DNA of 64,000 nt. Origin: Hippophae tibetana. Its lineage: Eukaryota > Streptophyta > Magnoliopsida > Rosales > Elaeagnaceae. The number at the start of each line of letters is the position of its first letter. Position 1 is the stretch's first letter. Both the position numbers and the translations under genes were made by a program. The DNA lies in the NCBI GenBank assembly GCA_037013495.1, contig CM072808.1, forward strand, positions 46,424,068 to 46,488,067. The letters run 5' to 3'. The notes beneath the pieces are model-generated. The model did no database searches, was not told the origin of the DNA, and saw only the letters and a list, made by a program, of their open reading frames with translations. This document shows, piece by piece, positions 35,341-47,422 of this stretch.

Positions 35341-37649
35341 TCCTAAAAGAATCTCAATTGGGTATATTTTTCTTTAATGGGCCAGATTATGATATTTTTA
35401 CATCTTTCTCCCTCTTTTTTTTTTGTTACGATGAATAATAATTTAAAAAAAATAAAAATAACATATAATAATATTAAATAATAATAATTAATTTAAACGT
35501 TATTCAATTAAAAATGTAAAATATATTAAAAAATTGATGGAGTGAAAAATAACCTGAAAACCTATTAACTTATGTTAAAAATAAGCTTGAATCTACTAAA
35601 ATTTAATTCCAATAGTTTGGTAAAATAGGACTATATTAATCTCAATAGTTTTAAATTAAACAATATAAAGGAGAGGTTAAATTAGCAAAACTTAACGAGA
35701 ATAAATTGATTATTTTACTTCATTTGTCCTTAAAAAAAAAAAGGATTTTAAGACTGTATTCTCCATCATCGAATGGAAAAGAGTTTTATCTTCAAAATCA
35801 AAAACTTTAAATTCCCTTAGCCGGAAGAATATTTTGTGCTACATGTGGACGGTTGCTCACAATGTATGATATGTTCTTAATATATGTTGTCTTTTTTCTA
35901 TGAATTTGTTAGTTTATTTGTTCTTTCACAATTGTTAACCATTGGATTGATATTCGACTCTTAATATATAATTTCTAATTTATTTTTAATATAATTTTTA
36001 TAATTATAAATTTTAAGTATATTATTTTTATTATTTATAAAAAAACTTTTATTTACTGTAATAAAACATATGGTTAAATGTTCAAAGGCATCAGCTTACA
36101 CAACCCAAAGCATGATTAGTATAACAATGATTTAAAACTAAAAACAAACAAACAAAAAAAATACATTTGCACTAATATTCCTATAGTCTTTAAGCTCAAG
36201 ACAACGGCACAACTTATAAACGAGAGTTAATAATTATAAAATTACATATTTCAATATTTAAGAGTCGGGCTTCGATTGAAACAATTATTTCGGAATGTGA
36301 CGTGTTTCATTAATCTCAATTAAATTTTTCATACAAAATTAATTTAATGAATCTATGTTTTTATTTTATGTGTGTTATATAGTAAGTTTTATTAATAAAT
36401 TTTTAATATATTCATAATTTAAGTTATTTTTATATTATTTTAATTATTTTTAAATATTTATATAAATTTTTAGTTAAATACGAAATAAAATAAAAATAAA
36501 ACAAAATACATACATTTTAATAAAGAACCTTATATGAAATACAAAATATATTATTATATATTACAATCGTTTATCTTAATCATTAGTGTTTATAATAAAA
36601 TAAAAATTTTATTGAATATTGTAAGTAATACGATTATCGGTTATTTTTATAAATAAAATATTTGATTATAAATTTATTTTTAGATTTGTTATCAAATTTA
36701 TCAAAAAAAATTAAATAAATATTCGAATTTCAAATAATAATATTTTAGATTTGTTATCAAGAAAAATCAAATAAATATTTGAGTTTTAAATAATCATAAT
36801 TTAAATATATTTATTATAAATATCACACATAGTATTCTAGTCATTTATTCATTAGTATATGTTCAAATATTTTAAATTATTTATTTAAATTTAAATTAAT
36901 TTATAAAATTATCCGTTAATTTTTTCTTAAATGTTTAAAAAGATGACTTATTATTTTTTAATTTTTTTAATAAACTTTAAATAATTAAATAGCTAACTTT
37001 AAAATTAGTAGGTTTTTATTGTTACTGTCAAATCTATTGGTGCGACGAAAAGGAAAAAATAGAATTTTTTTTATCATCGTTGTTATCAGAAGAAATCTAT
37101 TTTATCATCACTGGCATACTGATTTATAAAAAATAACATATAATCGTTTTTAAACTTTTTATATTTATTAGTATATTTGTTTTATATTTTTTATATTCAT
37201 ATTGATTATTATGCTATTAATATTTTACATATTTAAATCAAATAATTATATCTATCATTATGATTATTTAATTTAATTAATAAATTTTAAAAATATTATT
37301 TTTATTAAATTTATACTTAATTTTTTTAAAATTTACTAGTTGATTTAATTTAAATAATATATATTTTGAATAATATATTCATTATTAAATCCGTTATAGA
37401 ATACACATAAATACTTGTGTTTTTATGCTAACTTTTTTACGGTTGATTCGTGAATGTATTTGACTTACGTGAAGTTTATTGAAACGGTTTAAAAATTACT
37501 CACATTAATATTAAAAATTATAAAAATAAAAGAAAAAAACTCGTAAATAAAATACATTAACATAATTAAATCTATTTAATATTATTATTATATTATTTTT
37601 ATTATTATAATTTTTTTCCTTAAAAAAAACCCATTACTTGAATTCAATG
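35341..37649. other. AT-rich intergenic DNA, no gene recognised
   Basis: About 2.3 kb of very AT-rich sequence separates two divergently transcribed genes (minus 33130-33870, plus 38016-43160). No frame of note and no terminal repeats were seen. Both promoters must lie at its edges. Confidence 0.6.
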
Positions 37650-38015
37650 GTTCCCAGGTTTCCTCAGCCCGTCGATTTGCACTACTCTTCTTCATCCTTT
37701 TCATCTCTCCGTCTTTCTCTCTCCCCCATCTTTTTTGCAACGAGTCTCACTGCCCAATTTCAGGTATAGAAAAGTTTAATCTTCAGTTCTCATGTGTTTC
37801 ACTGCTGTGAAATCTTAATTGCATCATTATTAGTTCATTATGTTTCATTTTTCACCAGAAGATTGAAGCATATCAACTTAACCAGTCATCAACTACCTCA
37901 TTTTCAGGTAAATCCTAAACAGACCTAATTTCATGCAAATCTATTATTATCGTACTTTGTTTTGCGTTAAGCAATTCATTTTTCTAATTTTTCTGACTTA
38001 TAAAGGTGGGGCTTA
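37650..38015 (+). other. Leader exons of histidinol dehydrogenase (inferred)
   Basis: A pyrimidine-rich stretch (CTCTCTCC, TCTCTCTCCCCC) precedes a donor at TTTCAG|GTATAG (37763/37764). A short exon 37859-37907 is flanked by CACCAG and TCAG|GTAAAT, and an acceptor TATAAAG at 38005 leads into the start codon at 38016. The leader would thus carry two introns. This rests on splice signals only. Confidence 0.45.
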
Positions 38016-41000
38016 ATGGACAGTCAGTTTTTGTCTTTCAATCGAACCACCAGCTATTTTATCAAAAAATCATCTGCTATTCCTCAACAGCCTTCAATCA
38101 AAGTTTCTCCTAGAATATCTTATAGTAGATCTCATTGCTTTTCGCGAGGTATACTTTTTCTTCACTTTCATGTATAATTTTTTTCAAATTTCCATGTATG
38201 TACGTACCATTTTTTTTCATGTCTATAGTTGAAGAATGTTGATTAATGTGTTTAGGGTTGAGTTGTTGGAAGGGGGTAAGTTGTGCAATGAAGTCTTATA
38301 GGTTGTCTGAACTTACTCCTCTTGAGGTTCAGAACCTCAAGGCTCGTCCTCGTATAGATTTCTCTTCCATTTTTGGCACGGTAAGCTTTCCTTTTGTTTT
38401 CTCTTAAAGTTTTTTTGCTTTCATTGTTACCGTTGTCGTCGATTAGTTTGATTAGAAAATTACAAATAAGTCTCGCCACCCAGGCGCATACCTTTTTTTT
38501 TTTAATAATGTAATAAACATGTTTTTCTCAAATTCAAAAATGAGGTATACATCTGTTTTTTATAACATAAAAAACATATTATTGAAGCCAATTCCTACCC
38601 CTCCCAACACTTTTTTTTTTCTAGGTTAAAAGTAAAATCCGTTGAATAAATGTGTCTTATCAAAATTAGAAGGAATTTGAGGGGCATATATTATAAAATA
38701 ATAATAATAATAATAGTTATGCGAATGCAATTTCCTATTTTTTTGACGTCGTGGTTGGGGTTTCTTGTTTCACCGTACCTGTTGGGTTCTGGGTAATACA
38801 GATACTCTCTTACTTTGATATTGATCAATTTTAGTTATGGCTCTCTTAGGTCGGCCCTATTGTAGATGATGTACGTAAACGAGGTGATGCTGCCGTTAGA
38901 GAGTTGGGTCCTTTTTCTTTTCCCATTTAAATATTATTGATATTTTTTTTCTCCTTTTATTTCTTGTACCACATTGTTATTATTTTCTTCATTGGTATAT
39001 GATCTTTCACATTTTTGTTTCTATGTAGTTATACTTTAAAATTTGACAAAGTGGAATTGGATAAGGCAGTTATACCTGTCTCCGAGCTCCCTGATCCGGA
39101 GGTATATATAATTGGAGGTGTTTGTTGAGTACTACAATGTTACTTGTGTTTCGTTTAAATAAATGAGATAGCTAATGTTATCCCATTATAATCTTTGACT
39201 TCTTGTAGATTGATCCTACTACTAAAGAAGCATTTGATGTGGCATACGACAATATATATGCATTTCATGCAGCACAGAAATCAGTTGAGAAAACTGTAGA
39301 GAACATGAAAGTAAGTCAGTTCCATCTCCTTGGTTCTTTCCTTCTTATATGAGTTGCCAAGTAATTTGTAATGCCAGGGTGTCAAATGCAAGCGGGTGGC
39401 AAGAAGCATTGCTTCTGTTGGTCTTTATGTTCCAGGGGGAACAGCAGTTCTACCTTCAACAGCTCTGATGCTATCAATTGTAAGTTTATCAGATGCGCTT
39501 TTTTGTTTTAATGCTGTAGTTGCATTTTTGACAGTTATTCATGCTATATTCTCTTTAATGTAATTTCAATTTTTTTGTCAAAACATTTTTTTATATTTTA
39601 TTTGCTCTATTTGCCAGCCTGCACAGATTGCTGGATGTAAAACTGTTGTTCTTGCAACCCCTCCAAGTCAAGATGGCAGCATATGCAAGGTCCCCCCTCC
39701 CTTTCGTGTTTCTTTTAATACTTGTCTCAAGCATCTCAAGAACAAATAGGCAGCTGATCGGTTTTATTTATAGGAAGTACTGTATTGTGCTAAAAAGGCG
39801 GGTGTGACTCACATTCTTAAGGCTGGAGGAGCTCAGGTTTGAAGATAATTGTTTTTTAGAGAAATACATCTTATTTTTCTATGTGAAACTTATTCTGACA
39901 ACTTTTAGCTTTATAGGCAGTTTCTGCTATGGCATGGGGTACAGAATCATGCCCTAAGGTACTAGTTACCACTTACCTATTAAGTTGATTATTTCTATAA
40001 GAAAAGTTTATTATTGGATCTCTTTTGGTGCAACTCTAGAAGATATTCTTAATTTTGTGGGTTTAGCTTGTAGTACTTGTGATCTGCACTTTCTTTAAAA
40101 TTAGCTACTCTGTTTGATCATGAAAAAAATATTCCGTTTGCATGAGAACTCATGGTTTACTAGCTCGCTGTATGTGCTTGGGACAATAAACTTTTTTTGA
40201 ATTAAAATATTGAAGTTTTTTTTCCAATTCCTCCCTTGAATTATATATATTTTTGAAGTGCATTCTTGTCGAAGTTTTTTTGTGTAGGTTCCAAAGACTT
40301 AATAAATAATGAATAGCCTCCATAGAGTGGTAATATCTAATTAAAAGCTTTAAAGATGTCATGTTTTAATTTTACTCCCGGACCCTAAATTTGACTTTTG
40401 TAACTTTCATTATCTTTTAAGTTTTTATTTTATATAATTTCAACATGTGCAGGCTGAGAAAATTTTTGGTCCTGGAAATCAGTATGTCACAGCTGCAAAA
40501 ATGATCCTACAAGTAGGTGTATTTGTTACTCCATATTGCTTTTAATGGAGGCATTATATCAGTTCATTTTGAAAGCAATAGAAAGCTAATGAATTTCTGG
40601 TTTGACTCTACATTTTTGCTCATGTTTTCATTATATCAATAGAACAGTGAAGCTATGGTTGCAATTGACATGCCAGCGGGTCCCTCAGAAGTTCTAGTCA
40701 TTGCTGATAAACATGCCAGTCCTGTTCATATAGCTGCAGACCTACTTTCACAGGTACATGGTTATTTCCCATTATTCTTTAATCTAATTGTTATTTTCGT
40801 TTGTATGGCTTTTGAATATTTAATACTTTTAGCAACTTCGAGATTAGTAAGATAGCGTACTAAGTTGGGGTCTGTATGAACTATTTAGTGTTCTCATGCA
40901 AATGGAACAGGGACTCTCTTTCCATTTTGTTGTTGCATATTATGTTGATAACATGGTTAATTTACTGAAGTGACATGCCTGTACGCCACATTTTTTGTGA

Positions 41001-43160
41001 ACACTTACTCAGACCTTTTTGCCTTTTATATTTCTTTCTTTTAAGAAGTACATTCATAATTGCACATTCACATACAATAATTTTTTTTATCATAAATGCG
41101 GCCACACAGTGAGCACAAAGCGAATTATTCTTTCACCTTTTATTAAAATATTTGTCATAAACTTGTGCACTTTTAGGAATATGAAATTGGCATATTGCTG
41201 CAGACTGAAGAAGGGGGCAAAAAGATGGACAAGAAAAGGACAATGATAATATTGCATTTGATTATCTGTATAACTAGAAATTTTATATGTTTACTTACTT
41301 GTGATGAGTAGACAGACTAAAGAATTTGATCACGAATATAGTAATGTATGTGTATGCTGAAAAGATATTCCTGCTCCAGTATTTCTTAATCTCTTCTGAG
41401 ACTGATGTGTCGAGAAACAAATGTGTATTTCCAGGCTGAACATGGTCCCGATAGTCAGGTTGTTCTTGTAATATCTGGGGACGGTGTGAATTTTAATGCT
41501 ATAGAAGTGGAGCTCAGTAAACAATGCCAGAGCCTTCCAAGGGGAGAGTTTGCCTCAAAAGCCCTGAGCCATAGCTTTACTGTCTTTGTCCGTGATATGG
41601 TTGAGGTTTGTCCTTGTAATATGATCTGATATGATGTTTGTATATGACTGAATTTAGTTCAGTTTATGGTGTAATAGCTTACCAAACCAAATCCTTGTGT
41701 GTTTATATAAGCATATGCATATGGATTTTCTGCAATTAAATATGATGTCATCTTGTGGATGAATCTATATGCAATTGCAATCAGTTCACTTATATTTAGT
41801 TCAGTTTATGGTGTAATAGCTTACCAAACCAAATCCTTGTGTGTTTATATAAGCATATGCATATGGATTTTCTGCAATTAAATATGATGTCATCTTGTGG
41901 ATGAATCTATATGCAATTGCAATCAGTTCACCGCTGAGAAGCCATGGCATATATTTGATCGAGAATAAGAAAATACGCTATTAGGATATTGGTACTGCAA
42001 GCAATATTGAAATTTTTTACAAGAAAATTGAGCTTATGAACTAGGGAACAAGAAACCTTCTATTATTATTTTTTTAAAGAACTGAGAAGTTTTAGATTTA
42101 CATGCTATTGGAATTATACCCATTTTTTTGGCTAAACTAATTATACACCTTTACTGTTTTAGAATTCTTGCACGTTGCTTCTGAAGCTAAATCATTGATG
42201 GATTTGCAGGCTGTCTCTTTTTCAAACATGTATGCCCCCGAACATCTGATAATCAATGTTAAGGATGCAGAAAAGTGGGAGGATTTCATTGAGAATGCAG
42301 GTACTCTTTGAAACTATCATCTTTGTTCTCCAAGCAGAACTCTTCTCATGCTTGTTATTTCCTTTGAAATATTAATGTTTCTTCTATCGTCACCTGAAAA
42401 ATTGCATTGTTACCATGTCATTCTGATCAGCGTTATACTATTATTTTTTATCAGTGACCCTTTTACAAAATTGTAGTATTGAAAGTTTAAACAAGCAATT
42501 GGTCTATACTTTGAATGCTTTATATTCTATCAAATGTCATTTATCTTTTGAATGTTACATTCTAAGATATCTATCAAACAAAAGGACTACAAATATACCC
42601 ATTTGTAATAAACAATTATTCAACATCCTCACATCAGGGTCCATTATCTCATTAAGGAATGCTGCGCTAATTGCACACAAATTGGTACACTTTTGTACTT
42701 ACTGGTGTTCCACGTGGCTCCATGATGTAGGAAAATGGAGAAATTATTCATTTTTCTAGATTATGATGCCATGTGGCACACCATTATTGGCGTGAGTCCA
42801 AATTTAGATGCAATTAGCATTGCTCTTGTCCCTAATAACGTTGAAAGAAATAGAAACCTTATTCTTCTTCGCTATTCTCCAGGTTCGGTGTTTTTAGGTT
42901 CGTGGACACCAGAGAGTGTGGGTGATTATGCTAGTGGTACAAACCATGTCCTTCCAACATACGGTTATGCACGAATGTACGGCGGTGTGTCCCTAGACTC
43001 TTTCCTTAAGTACATGACTGTGCAGTCTTTGACAGAAGAAGGTCTGAGAAAGCTTGGCCCCTATGTGGCAACCATGGCTGAAATTGAGGGGTTAGATGCA
43101 CACAAGAGAGCAGTAACCCTTAGACTTAAGGATATTGAAGCCTTTCAAGTTCAAGCATGA
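38016..43160 (+). CDS. HISN8: Histidinol dehydrogenase, chloroplastic
   Basis: It catalyses the last two steps of histidine synthesis, oxidising L-histidinol to L-histidine with two NAD+ and a bound Zn2+, in the chloroplast. Fourteen exons close in phase to 491 aa: 38016-38148, 38256-38380, 38850-38902, 39029-39101, 39209-39310, 39378-39479, 39618-39689, 39774-39836, 39917-39958, 40453-40512, 40643-40753, 41435-41605, 42210-42300 and 42883-43160. A Ser/Arg-rich transit peptide precedes [13 protein letters not shown]. Family hallmarks include [40 protein letters not shown] (261-271), [26 protein letters not shown] (313-324), [30 protein letters not shown] and [13 protein letters not shown]. 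His and Asp/Glu of these blocks form the zinc and catalytic site in known enzymes. The intron at 41606-42209 contains a perfect 138-bp tandem duplication. The gene looks whole. Confidence 0.96.
41652..41931. repeat. Perfect 138-bp tandem duplication in a histidinol dehydrogenase intron
   Basis: The segment starting ATTTAGTTCAGTTTATGGTG runs 41652-41789 and again 41794-41931 (period 142) with no difference I can see. It lies entirely in the intron 41606-42209, so the protein is unaffected. Identity implies a very recent duplication or an assembly artefact. Confidence 0.93.
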
Positions 43161-44619
43161 GATAACTTGTAGGATCCACATTTGTTTTCTTTCTATGTCT
43201 GTTTAGGCGACCGGCGCCTCTCTTATTTGTGGGTTAATTGTAGCTTAGAACTCGACCTTATATATCTCACGCAATTGGAATTGCTAGAGGCCATGAAGAT
43301 CAAGAATAACTATTTATTCGTTAAAAAACATCAAATAATCAAAATTGGTTATTTTTTCTAACTTGTGAATTTTGAAATTGGGGTCTAGTTGGTCTAATGA
43401 CAGCAATTGTTTTGGATATGGTTTTTAAAATGCATGAGTACAGATATTTATTGAAAAATATACGAGGAAGAACATAATTCGTATAAAATAAGTTGCTTAA
43501 CTTCACTGTGCATTTTTTCAAATGATCTTTTTGGGAAGCTTCAATTTCAAATTTGTAATTTCTTTCCTTAAAAATAACAATTTAAAAAAATTCTAAAAAT
43601 ATTATTAAATTATTTATTACATATAATAAATTAAAAATTATATGTATAATACAAGATAATTAAAAGAAAAATTAATATAATATAAAGTTAAAAATATATT
43701 CATATGTTCTTTTAATTGTATTTTTTAGTTAAATGTAATTTTTAATTCATATAATAAATATATTATTTAGTGAATTTTTAACTTTTTTAATTAATTATTA
43801 TTAATTAATTAATAATAATATATAATTGTTTAGTTGATTGAATATCATAATTGATAAAAGAAAATAAAAGTAATATTTTATTTTATAAATGAATATATTC
43901 TTTTAATGTAATATTTGGTGTCGTGGGTTGGAGATTAGTAAAAATTTAGTGTAAATTAAAATAAAATTTAGTGTAAAATAGTATAATGGGTTAGAGAGTC
44001 CCTAACATTAATTTTAATTCTTTACTCTTTAACACAATAATATATATATATATATAAGAATAAATAAAATTTAATCTAATTATTTAAATTATTATATGTT
44101 TTATATTAACAATATATTTTTCTATATAATTATATATATATAATATAAATATATATATTTAATTTTAATTAATTTTTATTACCGTAACCACCCCATTTCA
44201 CCAAGGTTCTAATTGATAATGAATATTTTCTATATAAAAGAATAAATTTTACAAGTATTATAATTTTAATTATACACAAATAAAATGTTCTTATATACCA
44301 CCTTGTCAATGAAGCTGGATGGTTTTTATTTTTTTTAATGTTATATTCTAGCTTAGCCTAAACTCCAGTCTTGTCCAAACTGTGAAAGCAAGACAGCAAG
44401 TACTTAGCTTCTGACAACAAAACGAAAAAAAGTGAAAAAGAAGAATATTTCTCTTGAAGGAATTGCAGATTCTGCCAAAACCTTCCCGATTTATAACACA
44501 TAACGTCACACTCTTAAAGAGATAAAAAGGTTTTGGTTCCTACTTAGAACAAGTTTAGAAGTACTTATTTTGGTTTTCTCATATAGATATTCGAAAAGGG
44601 TCAGGTAATAAAATCTACC
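43161..44619. other. Intergenic, 3' flank of histidinol dehydrogenase and promoter of the X8 gene
   Basis: The first 150 bases are probably the histidinol dehydrogenase 3' UTR. The middle (43560-44280) is very AT-rich, with a GGGTTGGAG...GGGTTAGAG segment (43925-44000) that might be a worn MITE. Bases 44340-44619 are less biased and should hold the promoter and leader of the X8 gene. Confidence 0.5.
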
Positions 44620-45072
44620 ATGAAAATGAATATATGGGTTTTGCAGAGCCTGTTTTTGATACAATGCTATCTGGGTATGTCTCCTTTTTTTTTTTTTTTG
44701 TGCGCCTAATCCTCTGAAAATGTGACTACTATTATAAATTGTTCTTGTTCTTCATATTTCTTGATTGTGGTTTATTAAATGTTTTTTCACATTAATGGTC
44801 AAAAATATTTTTTTTCTTGCTTTACATAATGTAAACATTTATACAAATTTATAATATGTTCAAAAAATTGTTTATTTACGTGATATATTTTGTTTTAAGA
44901 AGATAAACAATCCTTAAATTAGTCCCTCTCTCCTTAGCAATGTGATTTTAAGGGTTTTTTTAGATCATGTAAAAAAAGTGCTTCTTAACCAAATACCAAA
45001 AATAAAATAAAAAAAAGTCATAAGTGCTTTCAAGTCATATAAAAAAACATTTTATTCTTATGAGATTAATCA

Positions 45073-45138
<66 letters not shown>

Positions 45139-47422
45139 CTTATTATAGTTTTGGCAAGTGAAATTGGAGCAGTGGAAGAGAAGGGAGAAGGTGCAATACC
45201 AATAACAACAATGTCACCACCAGAAGGGAACACAACATTCCTTGATGGAACAACATGGTGTGTGGCTCATTCAGGGGTCTCTCAATCTGATTTACAAAAT
45301 GCATTAGATTGGGCTTGTGGCCTTGGAATGGCTGATTGTCATTCAATTCAAGATGGTGGGCCTTGTTTTGAACCAGATACTCTTGTTTCTCATGCTTCTT
45401 TTGCTTTCAATAGTTATTATCAACAAAATGGCAATTCTGATATTGCTTGCAATTTTGGTGGAACTGCCACTCTCACTAAAGCAAATCCCAGTAAGTTTTC
45501 TTTTTATGACTAATTAATGTTACCAGTAGTTATTCAGCAGTTCTAGTACAAGCCTAACAATTTTTGACAATCATGTAGGAAAGAGAATAACAAGACTTAA
45601 AAATAAACACTTTTTTTTTTACACCTTTGAATTTGTATTTTCAAATTATCATTAGTTTAGACCAATATATCAGCTTATAATTTTTCAATTAATTAACACA
45701 TACTTCAAAGGACATGTCTCATTTTTCATGCTTTTGTGATTGTGGTATACATACTACGTACAACTACTTGCAAGAATATGTTTAAATTTGAGACAAAATG
45801 CATCTTTTGTCGCTTTCTTTATTGAATCCTCCATGCTTGCTGAAAAAGCAACCCTAAAATTAATTTGTTTTACCATTATGGTGAAAAAATGTGTTAATAT
45901 GACTTAAAATGGATATCACATGTTTGTCAAGTGACTTTTCCCTAATGTTGTTAACTTGTGCCTCCCAAAAAAAGAAGAAGATTTGATTACACATTTTTGT
46001 AAATTATAAGACTAAATTGATTAGTAAATTCATCAAGTATAATATTATGGAACTAAACTATACTCTTGTCAAAGTTACTAGACTACTCATTATTTTTTTT
46101 CCTAAATCAAATTTGTTTCCATGTATATATATATATATATTACCTCTGGAGAACAATGTTATTCACTAATTAATTTAACTAAATATTTTAATTATAAATT
46201 AATTTAAATCAATGTGCATATACTATCAAAATTTGAAATTTAAAATTAATTTATAGCTTCTAAAATCAATGTAAAAATCAAGTAACACATGAACACATTC
46301 ACTCTTAGATTTGAGTAATTCAATGGTTAGATATGATTGATAATTAAAGGTCATTGGTTTTCAGATCCTAACCCTATATATATAAACGCATGAGTGTGTG
46401 TGTTTTTTCTTTTTTCTTGAATTAGAAATTGAAAAGTGAATACAAGTTTGTGTTAGAAGCAGTTAGAGCTTTGATTGGAAAACTTTAAGCATATTGATGG
46501 AATCATTATGATGCTTTCCATGAGTAGCAAGACACTCTTGTCTGTTCAATGTAGAAAAGGATCACCTTTGAAACTAAGAGGCTATACAAGTTGTAACTAA
46601 ACTAACTTAATAAGCACTCCATAATTATTCACAATTACAATGTTTTAATTGCTTGGAACTATGAAGTTTACTTCATTAGCTTTGATTATATATATAACAA
46701 TTGCCTAAATTATTTTCTATTTTTTTGAAAATATTCATCACCAGTTGACTCCATACCATTGACACACTTCCTTTTATCAACTTATTTGAATTCCCACTTT
46801 CACTTAAATAGAAAATAGATAGTTAAAAAATGTATGCCGTATCTAATTAAAACCATAATGAACTAGTTGGTATTGATTAGAAAAATAAACTAGTTGTTAC
46901 TGGTTGGCCATATAGTCTGACAGTTAAAAAAACTCTCCTACCTCATTTTATGGTAGGTTGACTTGTACTTATAGTAAAAGTGATTTTAGTTAAAAGCAGG
47001 TTCAAGAGAAAACGCTTTCATGTGCTTTCTAAATCTTAAAATACTTCTAGCAATTTTTTATTTTATTTTGAAAAGCTAATATCTAGTGAGCAATAAATCA
47101 AAAGAGTAGTTTCTCAAAGATACTGATTTGGGATTCTTTTATAATTTGCTTTGCAGGTTATGGAAAATGTGTTTATGGGACATCTGGGTATGTTTCATTA
47201 TGAACATATATATTGTATTTTGCTTCATTTTAAATAAATAAACAAAAAGAAGTTGAAAAAAGAGTTAATATTTAGATCATGATCATTATTAATCGATGTA
47301 ATTGATATATTTTGTGTTTCAGATCAGTAGGTTCTTCAGCACCGCCATCGAAGAAGCACTTTCCCAACTTTATTTGGTGGGAATTTTTTGGGATTCTACT
47401 ACTTTTGTATTTAAGAAGATAA
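44620..47422 (+). CDS. Secreted X8 (CBM43) domain protein, PDCB/glucan endo-1,3-beta-glucosidase-like
   Basis: X8 (CBM43) domains bind beta-1,3-glucan (callose); stand-alone members such as the PDCB proteins sit at plasmodesmata. Four exons close in phase to 175 aa: 44620-44674, 45149-45490, 47157-47187 and 47323-47422. Exon 1 encodes a signal peptide (MKMNIWVLQSLFLIQCYL). The X8 domain spans about residues 54-143: TTWCVAHSGVSQSDLQNALD, WACGLGMADC, IQDGGPCFEPDTL, SHASFAFNSYYQ, CNFGGTATLT and GKCVYGTSG. It has the six conserved cysteines. There is no catalytic glucanase domain. The tail SSAPPSKKHF followed by the hydrophobic FIWWEFFGILLLLYLRR could be a GPI-anchor signal or a short membrane anchor; the terminal two Arg are slightly unusual for a GPI signal. 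The splice acceptor of intron 1 lies only 14 bases beyond a long TA microsatellite. Confidence 0.92.
45078..45134. repeat. (TA)n microsatellite next to a splice acceptor
   Basis: About 57 bases of pure TA repeats fill the 3' end of intron 1 of the X8 gene. They stop about 14 bases before the acceptor AG at 45147-45148, where a polypyrimidine tract and branch point would normally lie. Confidence 0.95.

Noticed and set aside
43914-44010. MITE with GGGTTGGAG / GGGTTAGAG
   Set aside because: The two words are in direct, not inverted, orientation and no target duplication could be found.
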